64,000 bases of DNA from Paraburkholderia youngii. Lineage in GTDB: Bacteria > Pseudomonadota > Gammaproteobacteria > Burkholderiales > Burkholderiaceae. Below are positions 48,245 to 58,071 of the stretch, one piece after another. The stretch's first letter is position 1, and every line of letters starts with the position of its first letter. The stretch is from NCBI RefSeq assembly GCF_013366925.1, contig NZ_JAALDK010000001.1, positions 5,888,001 through 5,952,000 on the forward strand, in the 5' to 3' direction. Made by a program: the position numbers and the translations under genes. The notes beneath the pieces are model-generated. The model did not search any database. It was not told the DNA's origin and was given only the letters and a program-made list of their open reading frames with translations.

Positions 48245-49081
48245 TTAAAACTGCGGATTGAGCGGATAGCGCGGATCGGTGCCGAACCACTTGTTGTAGA
48301 GCTGCGCGTTGAGCTTCGACGCATTGACGTTGAAGAGGAACAGATTCAGATAGTTGAGCCATTCCTGATCACCGGCCTTGACGCCGAACGCGTTGTATTC
48401 GAGCGGGACCAGCGCTTCGTTCGTGACCGCAAGTTCAGGATCGAGCTTGGCCTGATACGCGAGGAAGTTGTTGTCCTCGATCATCGCGTCGGCCTGCCCC
48501 TGCTTGACGGCAAGTATCGCGGCCTGCGAGCTGTCGTATTCCTGGATCTTGACGGGGATATTCAGCGAGCGCACTTCATCGCCATTGGTCGAGCCCTTGA
48601 CCGTCGCGATCGTGCGACCGCCCATGTCCTTGATCGACTGAATACCGCTGTTTTTTCTGACCAGCAGCGCTTCACTGGCAACCACGTAAGGGGCCGTGAA
48701 TTCGATCACTTTTGCGCGCTCCAGATTGCGCGTGAAGTTGCAGAACACGACGTCCACCTTGCTGGTCTGCAGATTCGGAATCCGGTTCGCGCTCGTCGTA
48801 TTCACGACCTCGAGCTTCACGCCCATCTGCTTCGCGAGTTCCTTCGCGAGGTCCACGTCATAGCCGTCCGGTTGGCCGTCTTTGTTATAGAACCCGAACG
48901 GCGCGAACGTCAGGCAGTCCCCGACGCGCAGCGTGCCTCGCTGCAACACGCCCTGAAGCGTCGACGGAGCTGCCGCCGCGCTCTGCTCCGGCGTGGCCAC
49001 CTTGGTGCAGCCGGTGATGGCGAGCAATCCAGCAACAGCGAACAGAAGGGCGGTTTTGGCGCCTCGATTGGCAAGCTTCAT
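48245..49081 (-). CDS. Amino-acid ABC transporter substrate-binding lipoprotein
   Basis: A 278-residue SBP_bac_3 (class F) protein. The signal peptide ends in a lipobox-like LLAITGC with lipidated C25. The domain shows TLRVGDCLTFAPFGFYNKDG, GYDVDLAKELAKQMGVKLEVV, VDVVFCNFTRNLERAKVIEFTAPYV and GSTNGDEVRSL. The substrate is a polar amino acid or small relative that I cannot name. It is the first gene of the operon, with a 34-bp palindrome 100 bp upstream. Confidence 0.93.
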   Translation of the reverse strand: MKLANRGAKTALLFAVAGLLAITGCTKVATPEQSAAAAPSTLQGVLQRGTLRVGDCLTFAPFGFYNKDGQPDGYDVDLAKELAKQMGVKLEVVNTTSANRIPNLQTSKVDVVFCNFTRNLERAKVIEFTAPYVVASEALLVRKNSGIQSIKDMGGRTIATVKGSTNGDEVRSLNIPVKIQEYDSSQAAILAVKQGQADAMIEDNNFLAYQAKLDPELAVTNEALVPLEYNAFGVKAGDQEWLNYLNLFLFNVNASKLNAQLYNKWFGTDPRYPLNPQF

Positions 49082-49421
49082 GGGCGGGGGTCCTAAGCGG
49101 AGAAGAGAGTTCCGGGGCAGACGTATCGGCTTGAGTGCCTTTCGGCACGCCTGAAAAAATTCGCCGGGTCACGCATCGATTGTCCGATATATCAGACTGC
49201 TATCTGACGAACCGGATTGATACTGAGTGTTGGACACTAATATCGAACCCGCAACCGGACACAAACCCTTATTGCCCACGGCTTTTTGTTGAACTAGATC
49301 CGAGCGGATTCCCTTACGCGCATCTACGTCGGGCTGGCCCGCGCCGCTTCGCCCTACCAGGCAATCATTTACAATTCCCGCAGGTCAATGCATTTATCGA
49401 CAAACTGTCAAAGGAGGACTC
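49082..49421. other. Divergent intergenic region between the ABC module and gloA
   Basis: This 340-bp stretch holds no convincing gene. It contains a GTGCC/GGCAC stem-loop near 49135-49148, the 34-bp imperfect palindrome at 49183-49216, and an AGTGT-N3-ACACT inverted repeat at 49226-49238. TACAAT at 49370-49375 is a possible -10 for gloA. It is noticeably less GC-rich than its surroundings in places. Confidence 0.6.
49183..49216. promoter_or_regulatory. Candidate operator palindrome upstream of the ABC transporter
   Basis: TCCGATATATCAGA (49183-49196) and TCTGACGAACCGGA (49203-49216) are inverted arms with 10 of 14 positions complementary, around the centre CTGCTA. It lies 102 bp upstream of the binding-protein gene. 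The IclR-type regulator of the same operon is the obvious candidate ligand. Confidence 0.5.
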
Positions 49422-49817
49422 ATGCGAATCCTGCATACCATGCTTCGAGTCGGTGATCTGGACGCCTCGATCCGTTTCTACACCGAAATTCTCGGCATGC
49501 GCCTGCTTCGAAAGAACGACTACCCGGACGGGAAGTTCACCCTCGCATTCGTCGGTTACGAGGACGAATCGGAAGGCGCAGCAATCGAACTGACCTACAA
49601 CTGGGACACGAGCAAGTACGACCTCGGAACCGGCTACGGTCACATCGCCCTTGAAGTCGACGACGCCTATGCGGCGTGCGAACAGGTGAAGAAACGCGGC
49701 GGCGTCGTTACGCGCGAAGCGGGACCCATGAAACACGGCACGACGGTCATCGCCTTCGTCGCCGATCCGGACGGCTACAAGATCGAGCTGATACAGAAGA
49801 AGGGACGAGTCGACTGA
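49422..49817 (+). CDS. gloA: Lactoylglutathione lyase GloA (glyoxalase I)
   Basis: A 131-residue metalloenzyme that converts the methylglyoxal-glutathione hemithioacetal to S-lactoylglutathione. [51 protein letters not shown] and [14 protein letters not shown] carry the four metal ligands (H5, E56, H74, E122; approximate numbering). AAAGGAGG lies just before the ATG. In related genomes it normally follows the YgjP-type gene; here the ABC module separates them. Confidence 0.97.
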   Translation: MRILHTMLRVGDLDASIRFYTEILGMRLLRKNDYPDGKFTLAFVGYEDESEGAAIELTYNWDTSKYDLGTGYGHIALEVDDAYAACEQVKKRGGVVTREAGPMKHGTTVIAFVADPDGYKIELIQKKGRVD

Positions 49818-49935
49818 CTCGAGTTCAATCGTTCACGCTGGACACTTCTCGAAACGCATGCGCCCGCTGCCCAGATCCGGGCGAGGCGCCAGAACGACCA
49901 TAAAGCCCGGCTTCACGTTGTACCCGGGGATGTGC

Positions 49936-49957
49936 TGCCGGGCGTATTCGCCCGGCA
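49936..49957 (+). terminator. Hairpin downstream of gloA
   Basis: TGCCGGGCG (49936-49944) and CGCCCGGCA (49949-49957) form a perfect 9-bp stem with a TATT loop. No T-run. It lies midway in the 189-bp gap between gloA and the EamA gene. Confidence 0.5.
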
Positions 49958-50006
49958 ATCCTGTCTCGCGCCGGCACTATCAAAAAAATAAAGCCGACTA
50001 TTCACG

Positions 50007-50954
50007 ATGAGCACGACCACCGCCCTGCCCGCGCGCCGCGCCCCGGATAGCTTCGCGATCCTGTTGATGATCGGCCTATGCGCAATCTGGGGGCTACAGC
50101 AAGTCGCGATCAAGACCACCAATGCGGCTGTGCCGCCGGTCTTTCAAGCGGGGCTGCGCTCGACGATCGCGGCACTGCTCGTGTGGGCATGGGCGCGCTC
50201 GCGCGGCACGCCGCTCTTTCGTGACGACGGCACGCTCGGTGCGGGCCTGCTCGCAGGGGTGCTGTTCGCGACCGAGTTCGTTTGCATCTTTTTCGGCCTG
50301 ACGCTGACGAGTGCGTCGCGCATGGCGGTCTTTCTGTACACGGCGCCGTGTTTCATTGCACTCGGCCTGCACTGGTTCGTCGATGGCGAACGCATGCGGC
50401 GCATCCAGTGGCTAGGCATCGGCGTCGCGTTCGCGGGGATAGCGCTCGCGTTCGCCGATGGCTTCCTGCACCCGAACGCCGGCGCGGCTGCAAGCGCAGC
50501 CCACGGCTCGACGCTCGTGGGCGCGGCCGGCGATGCGCTCGGCGTGCTCGCCGGCATCGCATGGGCCGCGACCACGGTGGTCGTGCGCGGCTCGCGGCTC
50601 GCGCAGACGAGCGCAAGCAAGACGCTGTTCTATCAGTTGACGGTGTCGGCGGTGGTGCTGCTCGCGCTGGCGCTCACGCTCGGTGAAGTGCGCGTGGAAA
50701 GCGTGACGCCGCTCGCGTTCGCGAGTCTCGCGTATCAGGCCGTGATCGTCGCGTTCGTCAGCTACCTGTTGTGGTTCTGGCTGTTGACGCGTTATATCGC
50801 ATCGCGGCTGTCGGTGTTTTCGTTTCTGACGCCGATGTTCGGCGTGACCTTCGGCGTGCTGCTGCTCGGCGAGTCGTTCAGCGCGCGCTTTCTGATCGCC
50901 GCGCTGCTGGTGCTGACCGGCATCGCGCTCGTCAACGCGCCGGCGAAACGATAA
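50007..50954 (+). CDS. EamA/DMT-family transporter
   Basis: A 315-residue membrane protein with about ten helices in two EamA repeats (LLMIGLCAIWGLQQVAIK at the start of the first; GDALGVLAGIAWAATTVVVRGSRLA at the start of the second). The last part, FSFLTPMFGVTFGVLLLGE, is a typical DMT ending. These proteins export metabolites or amino acids; the substrate is unknown. No clear ribosome-binding site. It converges on rsmA with a shared hairpin between. Confidence 0.9.
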   Translation: MSTTTALPARRAPDSFAILLMIGLCAIWGLQQVAIKTTNAAVPPVFQAGLRSTIAALLVWAWARSRGTPLFRDDGTLGAGLLAGVLFATEFVCIFFGLTLTSASRMAVFLYTAPCFIALGLHWFVDGERMRRIQWLGIGVAFAGIALAFADGFLHPNAGAAASAAHGSTLVGAAGDALGVLAGIAWAATTVVVRGSRLAQTSASKTLFYQLTVSAVVLLALALTLGEVRVESVTPLAFASLAYQAVIVAFVSYLLWFWLLTRYIASRLSVFSFLTPMFGVTFGVLLLGESFSARFLIAALLVLTGIALVNAPAKR

Positions 50955-50960
50955 GCGGCT

Positions 50961-50979
50961 CGACGGCGGCGCGCCGTCG
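50961..50979. terminator. Hairpin between convergent EamA gene and rsmA
   Basis: CGACGGCG (50961-50968) and CGCCGTCG (50972-50979) pair perfectly with a three-base loop. No T-run. It lies in the 44-bp space between the two stops. Confidence 0.5.
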
Positions 50980-50998
50980 TCGTCGTCAAACGTTGAGA

Positions 50999-51841
50999 CT
51001 ACTCCGGCGCAGCGGCCGAGCGCGCCGCCACCGCCTGCGCCACGCTCACGTATTCGGCGACGGGCACGTCCTCCGCGCGGCGTTGCAGATCGAAGCCGAG
51101 CGCGTCGAAATCGACGGTATCGCGCAGCGCGGCAAGCGTATTGCGCAGCATCTTGCGACGCTGCGAGAACGCCGCCGTCACCACCTCGCCCAGCACGTTT
51201 TCGTCCACTACCGGCATTTCGTGCCGCTCGTACGGGATCATCCGCACGATCGCCGAATCGACCTTCGGCGGCGGCTGGAACGACTCGGGCGGCACGTCGA
51301 GCTGCTTGTCGATCACGTAGCGGTATTGCAGCATCACCGACAGGCGACTGAACGCCTTCGTACCCGGCTCCGCGACCATCCGCTCGACCACCTCGTTCTG
51401 CAGCATGAAGTGCTGATCGATCACGCGGTCCGCGAAGGTCGCCAGATGAAACAGCAGCGGGCTCGAAATGTTGTACGGCAGATTACCGACGATGCGCAGC
51501 GACGCCTTGTCGCCCGGTGCCGCGAGCGAGCCGAAGTCGAACTCGAGCGCGTCGCCCGAATGGAGTTCGAGCAGATCGCCGAACTTCGACTTCAGACGGC
51601 CGATCAGGTCGCGGTCGAGTTCGACCGCGTGCAGCGGCGACTCGGGCGTCGCGAGCCGCTCGATCAGCGGTTCGGTCAGCGCGCCGAGGCCCGGACCGAT
51701 CTCCACCATGCGCTCGCCGCGCTGCGGCCGGATCACGTCGACGATCGAATCGATCACGCCCATGTCGACCAGAAAGTTCTGACCGAAACGCTTGCGCGCG
51801 AGATGGCCCTGGTGCCGGCCTTGCTGTCTGCTGGTGGACAT
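50999..51841 (-). CDS. rsmA: 16S rRNA dimethyladenosine transferase RsmA (KsgA)
   Basis: A 280-residue methyltransferase that dimethylates A1518 and A1519 of 16S rRNA late in 30S assembly. [25 protein letters not shown] (SAM motif), and [17 protein letters not shown] (NLPY catalytic motif) are present. It is the last gene of lptD-surA-pdxA-rsmA, 108 bp after pdxA. Confidence 0.97.
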   Translation of the reverse strand: MSTSRQQGRHQGHLARKRFGQNFLVDMGVIDSIVDVIRPQRGERMVEIGPGLGALTEPLIERLATPESPLHAVELDRDLIGRLKSKFGDLLELHSGDALEFDFGSLAAPGDKASLRIVGNLPYNISSPLLFHLATFADRVIDQHFMLQNEVVERMVAEPGTKAFSRLSVMLQYRYVIDKQLDVPPESFQPPPKVDSAIVRMIPYERHEMPVVDENVLGEVVTAAFSQRRKMLRNTLAALRDTVDFDALGFDLQRRAEDVPVAEYVSVAQAVAARSAAAPE

Positions 51842-51949
51842 CGGAGAAACGCTTGAAAGAAAACTGCTTGAGAATGAAAGACGTCACGGTGGAAATACGA
51901 CGCCACGCGGCGCGTCACGGGCACCGCAACCGCTCAGGTCGCCTGTGCG

Positions 51950-52960
51950 TCAGCCCGCGCGACGATGCTGCGCCATCGAAACAGCCGTCTCGATCGCGGC
52001 CATCAGGCTGCCCGCGTCGGCGCGGCCGGTGCCGGCCAGATCGAGCGCGGTGCCGTGATCGACCGAGGTGCGGATGATCGGCAGGCCGAGCGTCACGTTG
52101 ATCCCTTCGCCGAACGTCGCGAATTTCAGCACCGGCAGGCCCTGGTCGTGGAACATCGCGAGCACGCAGTCGGCTTCATCGAGATAACGCGGCTGGAACA
52201 GCGTGTCGGCCGGATACGGACCGCGCGCGTCGATGCCCTCGCCGTTCACCTGCTGCAACGCCGGCGTGATCACGTCGATTTCCTCGCGGCCCAGGTAGCC
52301 GTTTTCGCCCGCGTGCGGATTGAGCCCCGTCACGAGAATGCGCGGCGCGGGCAAACCGAAGTGATGACGCAGGTCGTGATCGATGATGCGCAGCGTCGCG
52401 ACGAGGCTTTCGATCGTCAAGGCCGCCGACACGTCCTTCAACGGCAGATGCGTGGTCGCGAGCGCGACGCGCAGCGGCCGCTTGCCGGTGCCCGCGAGCA
52501 TCATCACGACGCGCGGCGTATGGGTGCGCTCGGCCAGATATTCGGTGTGGCCGGTGAACGGCACACCGGCGTCGTTGATCGTGCTTTTTTGCAGCGGCGC
52601 GGTGACGATCGCGTCGAACCTGCCGGCCACCGCACCGTCGATCGCCGCATCGAGCAGGTCGAGCACGTAGCGGCCGTTCGCGGCGTCGAGCTTGCCTGCC
52701 TGCGCGGGCGCGCCGAGCGGGTGAGGTTCGAGCCGCACGCGCGGGCCCTGCGCGAGCAGCGCGGCCCAATCGACACCGACCGCGCGCGCCCGCTCAGCGA
52801 GCAATTGCGCATCGCCGAGCACGGTGAACTGCGCGTGAGGCCAGTGCGCCGCCGCACCCGCCAGCGCCTGCGCGGTCAGTTCGGGACCGACGCCGGCGGG
52901 CTCGCCGGTCGTGATCGCGATCTGCAGCGGGCGGTGGGCGTGCTGAGCAGCGCTCGTCAT
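51950..52960 (-). CDS. pdxA: 4-hydroxythreonine-4-phosphate dehydrogenase PdxA
   Basis: A 336-residue metal- and NAD-dependent enzyme of PLP synthesis. [19 protein letters not shown] is the N-terminal motif. [25 protein letters not shown] and [14 protein letters not shown] hold the metal-binding His residues. It starts 13 bp after surA's stop, so is co-transcribed with it. Confidence 0.97.
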   Translation of the reverse strand: MTSAAQHAHRPLQIAITTGEPAGVGPELTAQALAGAAAHWPHAQFTVLGDAQLLAERARAVGVDWAALLAQGPRVRLEPHPLGAPAQAGKLDAANGRYVLDLLDAAIDGAVAGRFDAIVTAPLQKSTINDAGVPFTGHTEYLAERTHTPRVVMMLAGTGKRPLRVALATTHLPLKDVSAALTIESLVATLRIIDHDLRHHFGLPAPRILVTGLNPHAGENGYLGREEIDVITPALQQVNGEGIDARGPYPADTLFQPRYLDEADCVLAMFHDQGLPVLKFATFGEGINVTLGLPIIRTSVDHGTALDLAGTGRADAGSLMAAIETAVSMAQHRRAG

Positions 52961-52973
52961 GGCATGGGCTCCG

Positions 52974-54338
52974 TTACTGCACGTTCGCCGTGGTCGGCTT
53001 CACTTCGACGTACGCGGTATCGCGCAACTCGCGCAGCCAGTCGGCGTACGCCTGTTCCGCCTTGCGCTGGCCGATGGCCTGACGCGCGAGATCCATCTGC
53101 TGCGCAATCGAGCCTTCCGCATCGCGGCGGCCGAGCACCTGAATCAGGTGGTAGCCGTATTCGCTGCGCACCGGCTCGCTGATCTGGCCGTCCTGCAGCG
53201 CGTTCATCGCGCGCTCGAACTCGGGCACCGTCTCGCCCGGGCTGATCCAGCCGAGGTCGCCGCCTTGCGACGACGAGCCGTCCTGCGAGTAGGTGTGCGC
53301 GAACTTCGCGAAGTCGCCGCCCGCGGCGATCTGGTTGCGGATGTCGATCAGCTTCTGGCGTGCCTGCGGTTCGGACTGGCCGTCGCCGACGCGCAGCAGA
53401 ATGTGGCGCACGTGCGTCTGCACGAGCTTCGGCGCATCCGCGCTGCTGCCTTGGCCGGCACGGCGCTCGACCAGACGCACGATTTCGAAGCCGTCGTTGG
53501 TGCGGATCAGATCCGGACTGATCTCACCCGGACGCAGTGCCGACGCGGCCTTTACGAACTCGGGCGGCAGCTTCGACGGTGCGAGGAAGCCGAGATCGCC
53601 GCTGTTCTGCGACGCGTCCGGCGCTTGCGAATTGGCCTTCGCGAGCTTTCCGAAATCCGCCCCGCCCTTCGCTTCGGCGAGCAGCCCCTGGGCCTTCTTC
53701 TGCGCCGCCTCGATGTCGGTCTCCGGCGCGTTCAGCGGCGCACTCACGAAAATGTGCTGCATGTGCAGGTCGCTCGTCTGGCCGGCGCCCGGGCCGCGCT
53801 GGCTGGCGATGTAGTTCGCGACCTCGGCGTCCGTCACCGTGATCTTGCTGTCCACTTCCTTCTCGCGCAGACGCGACAGCGTCAGCTCGGTGCGCGCGTC
53901 GTTCGAGAAGGTGGCCCAGGGCACGCCTTGCGCCTCGATGCGCGCGCGGTACATTGCGAGCGGCATGTTGTTCGCCTGCGCGAGACGCTCGAGCGTGCGC
54001 TGCACGGCTGCGTCGTCGATGTTGATGCCGTCTTCCTTGGCCTTCTGCAGCTGGATGCGCTCGAGCACCATCTGCGTGAGCACCTGCTGGCGCAACTGGT
54101 CCGTCGGCGGCACCGGAGCGTTCTGCTGGTTCAGCCGGTGCGCGATCAGACCGACCCGCTCGTCGAGCTCGCGCTGCGTGATGACACCGTTGTTGACCAC
54201 CGCGGCGATGGTGTCGACCGTCTGGCCGCTATTGCCGCCCAATGCCTGCGCCTGTACCGACGCGACTGGAACGAAGGACGCCGCGGCGACGAGACCCGCC
54301 GCGAGTATTGCCAAGCGAAGCTGTTTCATGATTGCCAC
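52974..54338 (-). CDS. surA: Periplasmic chaperone/peptidyl-prolyl isomerase SurA
   Basis: A ~454-residue chaperone for outer-membrane proteins, including LptD. A signal peptide (ending ASVQAQA) precedes the SurA N-domain ([22 protein letters not shown]). Two parvulin domains follow ([14 protein letters not shown] at about 195; [19 protein letters not shown] at about 310). I favour GTG at 54338, since GGAG lies five bases upstream. ATG at 54329 is the alternative, three codons in. It lies between lptD and pdxA. Confidence 0.95.
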   Translation of the reverse strand: MAIMKQLRLAILAAGLVAAASFVPVASVQAQALGGNSGQTVDTIAAVVNNGVITQRELDERVGLIAHRLNQQNAPVPPTDQLRQQVLTQMVLERIQLQKAKEDGINIDDAAVQRTLERLAQANNMPLAMYRARIEAQGVPWATFSNDARTELTLSRLREKEVDSKITVTDAEVANYIASQRGPGAGQTSDLHMQHIFVSAPLNAPETDIEAAQKKAQGLLAEAKGGADFGKLAKANSQAPDASQNSGDLGFLAPSKLPPEFVKAASALRPGEISPDLIRTNDGFEIVRLVERRAGQGSSADAPKLVQTHVRHILLRVGDGQSEPQARQKLIDIRNQIAAGGDFAKFAHTYSQDGSSSQGGDLGWISPGETVPEFERAMNALQDGQISEPVRSEYGYHLIQVLGRRDAEGSIAQQMDLARQAIGQRKAEQAYADWLRELRDTAYVEVKPTTANVQ

Positions 54339-54403
54339 AGATACTCCAATGATGTCGGGCGCTTCGCCCGTCTTTTCGCAAGCCGTGAATGACCGGGCGA
54401 CCG

Positions 54404-56776
54404 TCATTCGTAGTTGGTGAACCGCGACTCCGGCGGCGGCGGCGGCGGCAACGGCGTGTAGCCGGCCACACTGGTGCGGAACGCGGTCATCAGCCCATTG
54501 TCGACGCTCGACAAGCCCTTGAACGTCAACTGCGCCAGAAACCGCGTGCTCGACTGATTCTGTCCCGACGAGTTCAGGCCGTTCGCGTAGCGCTGGATGC
54601 CGGCGCCGAGCGTCCAGCAATCCGCGTCGTATTGCAGGCCGACGAGGCCGTCGACGATACGGTGGCCACCGAGGTCGTAGTTGAACCGGCCGACACCGTA
54701 CATCCGATGCGACAGCGGCCATTGGCCCGAAATCAGCACCTGATTGATCGGCTGGTTGTCGAGCGTGGTGTTGGCGCGGGTGTAGCGGTACGCCACGTTG
54801 AGGACCTTGCCGGTCTCCGGACTGAACCCGAAACCGACGCTCGTCTTCGTGAGCTGGTTATTGTCGGCATTATATTGGAACGCCGTTTCCGAAGCGAAAC
54901 CGGCACCCAGCTTGATCGACGCACCCGCGATCAGGTCCGAGTGCGTGGCCTGCGCGCTCGTCTGCGAAGGCTGCAACGTGACACGCTGGTCCCGGAAATA
55001 GTACTGCTGCGCGATCACGAAGCGCGCGCGTTCGTCGCCGGTGGCCGGGTTGATGAAGCGCGTGGTGAGACCCGCTGTCAGGCGGTTCGCGTCGGCGATC
55101 CGGTCGTTACCGACGAACGTGTTCGGCGTGAAGATTTCCGCGAGGCCGAAGTCGGACTCGGCGGTATCGAACAGCGGCGCGTTGTTCTGGTTGCGGTACG
55201 GCGTGTAGACGTAGTACAGCCTCGGCTCCAGCGTCTGGATGAAATCCTGGCCGAACAGGCGCACCGAGCGCTCGAACGTCAGCCCCGTGTCGAACGTGAA
55301 GGTCGGGATCGACTCGGTGAAATTCTTCTGCGCGTTCGGCACCCCGTTCAGATCGGTGCCGATGTTGTTCAGGTTGTACGACGCGAAGTGCCACTGCACC
55401 TTCGGCGTGACGAAGTAGCCCGGCCCCACCACCGAATAGGACACATACGGGTTGAACAGCACCCGCTGGCCTTCGGTCAGGTCCGCGGTGGTGATGCGGA
55501 AGTTCGTGTAGTCGGCTTCGGCGCCGAAGTCGAAGCCGCCGACGTTGTACTTCGCGTACTTCACGTTCAACTGCGGCTCGCGGCCGTACGGCGCGACCGA
55601 CTCCTGCAGCGTCTGCCAGTGCTGCTCGCGCGCGAGCACGGACCACGGCCCGTTGTTGTAGGTCACCCCGGCTTCCTGCTGATACAGGAGCTGGAGGCCG
55701 TTCATGAACTGGTTGACCGACGACGACAGGTCTTGCGGATAGGTGTTGTCCGAGACCTTGTTGTAGTAGATGTAGCCGCCGAAGCCGTTACCGAAATTCT
55801 GGTTGTGCTGGATGTACAGCGCGTAGCGGTTGGTCTTCGTCAGGCGATCGTCAGGCAGAAATTCACCGGTGATCGAACCGGAATACGTCGGCGACAGATA
55901 GCGGAACGTGCTCTGCAACTGCACACCGCGCTTCGAGATCACACGCGGCGTGACCGTCAGATCGCGATTCGGCGCGATGTTGAAATAATACGGCACCGAC
56001 AGCTCGAAGCCGTTCGACGAGCTGAGCGAGAACGTGGGCGGCAACAGGCCGCTGCGCCGCTCGCCCGACAGCGGGAACGACAGCCACGGCGACGCGAACA
56101 CCGGCACGCCCTGGAAGAACAGCACGCTGTTGTAGGCGACGCCTTCGTCGGCGCCGGTGTCGAAATCGAACTCGCTGCCCTTGATGTACCAGGCCGGATC
56201 GTCCGTGCACGCGCACGCGGTGTACGTGGCCTTCGTGAACACCGAGCGCTCGGCGTCGAGCAGGTCGACGCGCTGCGCGCTGCCCGAGCCGCCCGTCAAC
56301 GTGAAGTGATACTTCGGCGCGGTCATGAAGCCTTCGGTCGAATCGACGCGCAGATGCGCTTCGGGCCCGATGAAGGTATTGCCGGTATTGATCACGTGGA
56401 CATTGCCGTACGCATCGGCCATGTCCGTGTCCTGATCGTAGTGCAGGTCGTCGGCCTTGATCACGGACGTGTTGTGGCGCACTTCGGCCGAGCCCTTGGC
56501 GGCGAGGTCCTGGTCGATCGTGCCGCTCGCGTGGTCGCCGAGCACGAAGGTGGCCGGCCGCTGGCCCGTTTGCAGCGGATGCTCCTCGAGCTGCGGCGCG
56601 AGCTGCATGCCCCACGGCGGGTAGACCGCTTGCGGTTGCGCAGCTTCCCCCACCAGCTGGGCGTGCGCAAGCGCGGGCATCAGGCCCGGAACGGCGACGA
56701 GCGCCGCGACGAGCCGCCTTTTGCGCGGCACTACTGCACAGGAAGGAGTGGTATCGGAAAGCTGTCTGGGCGGCAT
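54404..56776 (-). CDS. lptD: LPS-assembly outer-membrane protein LptD
   Basis: A 790-residue beta-barrel that inserts LPS into the outer leaflet. A signal peptide ends at about residue 39 (PALAHAQ). An OstA/LptA-like jellyroll domain ([28 protein letters not shown]) precedes the barrel, which ends in a C-terminal amphipathic strand (SRFTNYE). Cysteines lie at [10 protein letters not shown] and DADCWTLG; E. coli has a Cys-Cys pair at the latter place, here only one Cys. The start ATG is at 56776. It is first in the operon with surA, its chaperone. Confidence 0.95.
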   Translation of the reverse strand: MPPRQLSDTTPSCAVVPRKRRLVAALVAVPGLMPALAHAQLVGEAAQPQAVYPPWGMQLAPQLEEHPLQTGQRPATFVLGDHASGTIDQDLAAKGSAEVRHNTSVIKADDLHYDQDTDMADAYGNVHVINTGNTFIGPEAHLRVDSTEGFMTAPKYHFTLTGGSGSAQRVDLLDAERSVFTKATYTACACTDDPAWYIKGSEFDFDTGADEGVAYNSVLFFQGVPVFASPWLSFPLSGERRSGLLPPTFSLSSSNGFELSVPYYFNIAPNRDLTVTPRVISKRGVQLQSTFRYLSPTYSGSITGEFLPDDRLTKTNRYALYIQHNQNFGNGFGGYIYYNKVSDNTYPQDLSSSVNQFMNGLQLLYQQEAGVTYNNGPWSVLAREQHWQTLQESVAPYGREPQLNVKYAKYNVGGFDFGAEADYTNFRITTADLTEGQRVLFNPYVSYSVVGPGYFVTPKVQWHFASYNLNNIGTDLNGVPNAQKNFTESIPTFTFDTGLTFERSVRLFGQDFIQTLEPRLYYVYTPYRNQNNAPLFDTAESDFGLAEIFTPNTFVGNDRIADANRLTAGLTTRFINPATGDERARFVIAQQYYFRDQRVTLQPSQTSAQATHSDLIAGASIKLGAGFASETAFQYNADNNQLTKTSVGFGFSPETGKVLNVAYRYTRANTTLDNQPINQVLISGQWPLSHRMYGVGRFNYDLGGHRIVDGLVGLQYDADCWTLGAGIQRYANGLNSSGQNQSSTRFLAQLTFKGLSSVDNGLMTAFRTSVAGYTPLPPPPPPESRFTNYE

Positions 56777-57000
56777 GTATCGTTTGGCGAGTCGACCCGT
56801 GTGCAAGCTTCCGTCATCACGATCCACCGCCTGCACACCGCGACCGTGAGAGTCGGCTGCACGTCTGGATTCCCAATTTGCCGAGTGATAAGGCGGGCGG
56901 TAAAACGGAGCACGCGAAAGCTGGCGTGTGAGTCGCGTCAAAAAAGTCGTGGGGTATTATATGGCAAGACGTTGTCCCCAAGAATTTGCCGCCGCTTTTC

Positions 57001-58068
57001 ATGACGCTGCCTTCCACCCAAGACTTCACCGACACCCGCCTCTCCCTGCTCAAGGCCTGGCTGCAAGGCCACGCGGCGCATCATGCGCTGGAGCTCGACA
57101 CGATCGTTCCGGCCTCGTCCGACGCCAGTTTCCGCCGTTATTTCCGGCTCGCCGGTAAGGCGCCGCAAGGCAACGGCGCGGCCACGCTGATCGCCGTCGA
57201 CGCGCCGCCGCCCGAAAAATGCCGCGAATTCGCGCAGATCGCGCAATTGCTCGACGCCGCCGGCGTGCACGTGCCGCGCGTGCTCGAGGTGGACTTCGAC
57301 GCGGGCTTCATGCTCGTCACCGATCTCGGCACCGCGTCCTACCTCGGCGCGCTGACCGACGCGCAGGCCGCGGGGGACACCCGCGCGGCCCGCACGCTGA
57401 TGCGCGACGCGCTCGACGCGCTGATCCGCTGGCAGCTCGGCTCGCGCGAAGACGTGCTGCCGCCGTTCGACGAAGCGTTCCTGCATCGCGAAATGGAGCT
57501 GATGCCCGAGTGGTTCATCGGCCGGCACCTTCGCCGTGAAGTCGATGCCGCAACGCGCGCGCAGCTCGATCGCACGTTCGCGCTGCTGATCGCGAGCGCG
57601 CGCGCGCAGCCGCAAGGCTTCATGCTGCGCGATTTCATGCCGCGCAATCTGATGATCGCCGAGCCGAACCCCGGCGTACTCGACTTCCAGGACGCGGTGT
57701 ACGGGCCGATCACGTACGACGTCGTGTCGCTGCTGCGCGATGCGTTCCTCAGCTGGGACGAGGAGTTCGAGCTCGACTGCTTCGTGTACTACTGGGAGCG
57801 CGCGAAAAAAACCGGCCTGCGGGTCGACGCCGATTTCGGCGAGTTCTACCGCCAGCTCGAATGGATGGGGCTGCAGCGGCACATCAAGGTGCTGGGCCTC
57901 TTCTGCCGCATCAACTACCGCGACGGCAAGGCGCATTACATGAAAGACCTGCCGCGCTTCATCGGCTATGCGCGCAAGGTGGCCGAGCGTTACGCGCCGC
58001 TGCGCGGGTTCGCGAAGCTGCTCGACGACCTCGAAGGCCGCGCGCAGGAAATCGGCTATACCTTCTGA
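57001..58068 (+). CDS. amgK: N-acetylmuramate/N-acetylglucosamine 1-kinase AmgK
   Basis: A 355-residue aminoglycoside-phosphotransferase-fold kinase. VPASSDASFRRYFRL is the phosphate-binding loop region, FMLRDFMPRNLMI the catalytic loop and GVLDFQDAVYGP the metal-binding Asp. AmgK phosphorylates MurNAc at C1 in the anabolic recycling route that bypasses de novo UDP-MurNAc synthesis and gives fosfomycin tolerance in Pseudomonas. It is followed three bases later by murU and is divergent from lptD, as in pseudomonads. TATTAT at 56955-56960 is a possible -10. Confidence 0.93.
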   Translation: MTLPSTQDFTDTRLSLLKAWLQGHAAHHALELDTIVPASSDASFRRYFRLAGKAPQGNGAATLIAVDAPPPEKCREFAQIAQLLDAAGVHVPRVLEVDFDAGFMLVTDLGTASYLGALTDAQAAGDTRAARTLMRDALDALIRWQLGSREDVLPPFDEAFLHREMELMPEWFIGRHLRREVDAATRAQLDRTFALLIASARAQPQGFMLRDFMPRNLMIAEPNPGVLDFQDAVYGPITYDVVSLLRDAFLSWDEEFELDCFVYYWERAKKTGLRVDADFGEFYRQLEWMGLQRHIKVLGLFCRINYRDGKAHYMKDLPRFIGYARKVAERYAPLRGFAKLLDDLEGRAQEIGYTF

Positions 58069-58071
58069 CCG

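Noticed and set aside
45295..49081. Genomic island with mobility genes around the ABC module
   Set aside because: Only transporter and regulator genes are present; no integrase, tRNA or direct repeat borders are visible.
49135..49593. Possible gene spanning the intergenic region before gloA
   Set aside because: It runs out of frame into gloA, has no domain and no ribosome-binding site.
56777..57000. Sigma-E-type promoter for lptD
   Set aside because: A GGAAGCTT stretch is present on the minus strand but no matching -10 element at the right distance.
54389..57004. 871-codon plus-strand open frame opposite lptD
   Set aside because: No family similarity and Arg/Val-rich; lptD is certain on the other strand.
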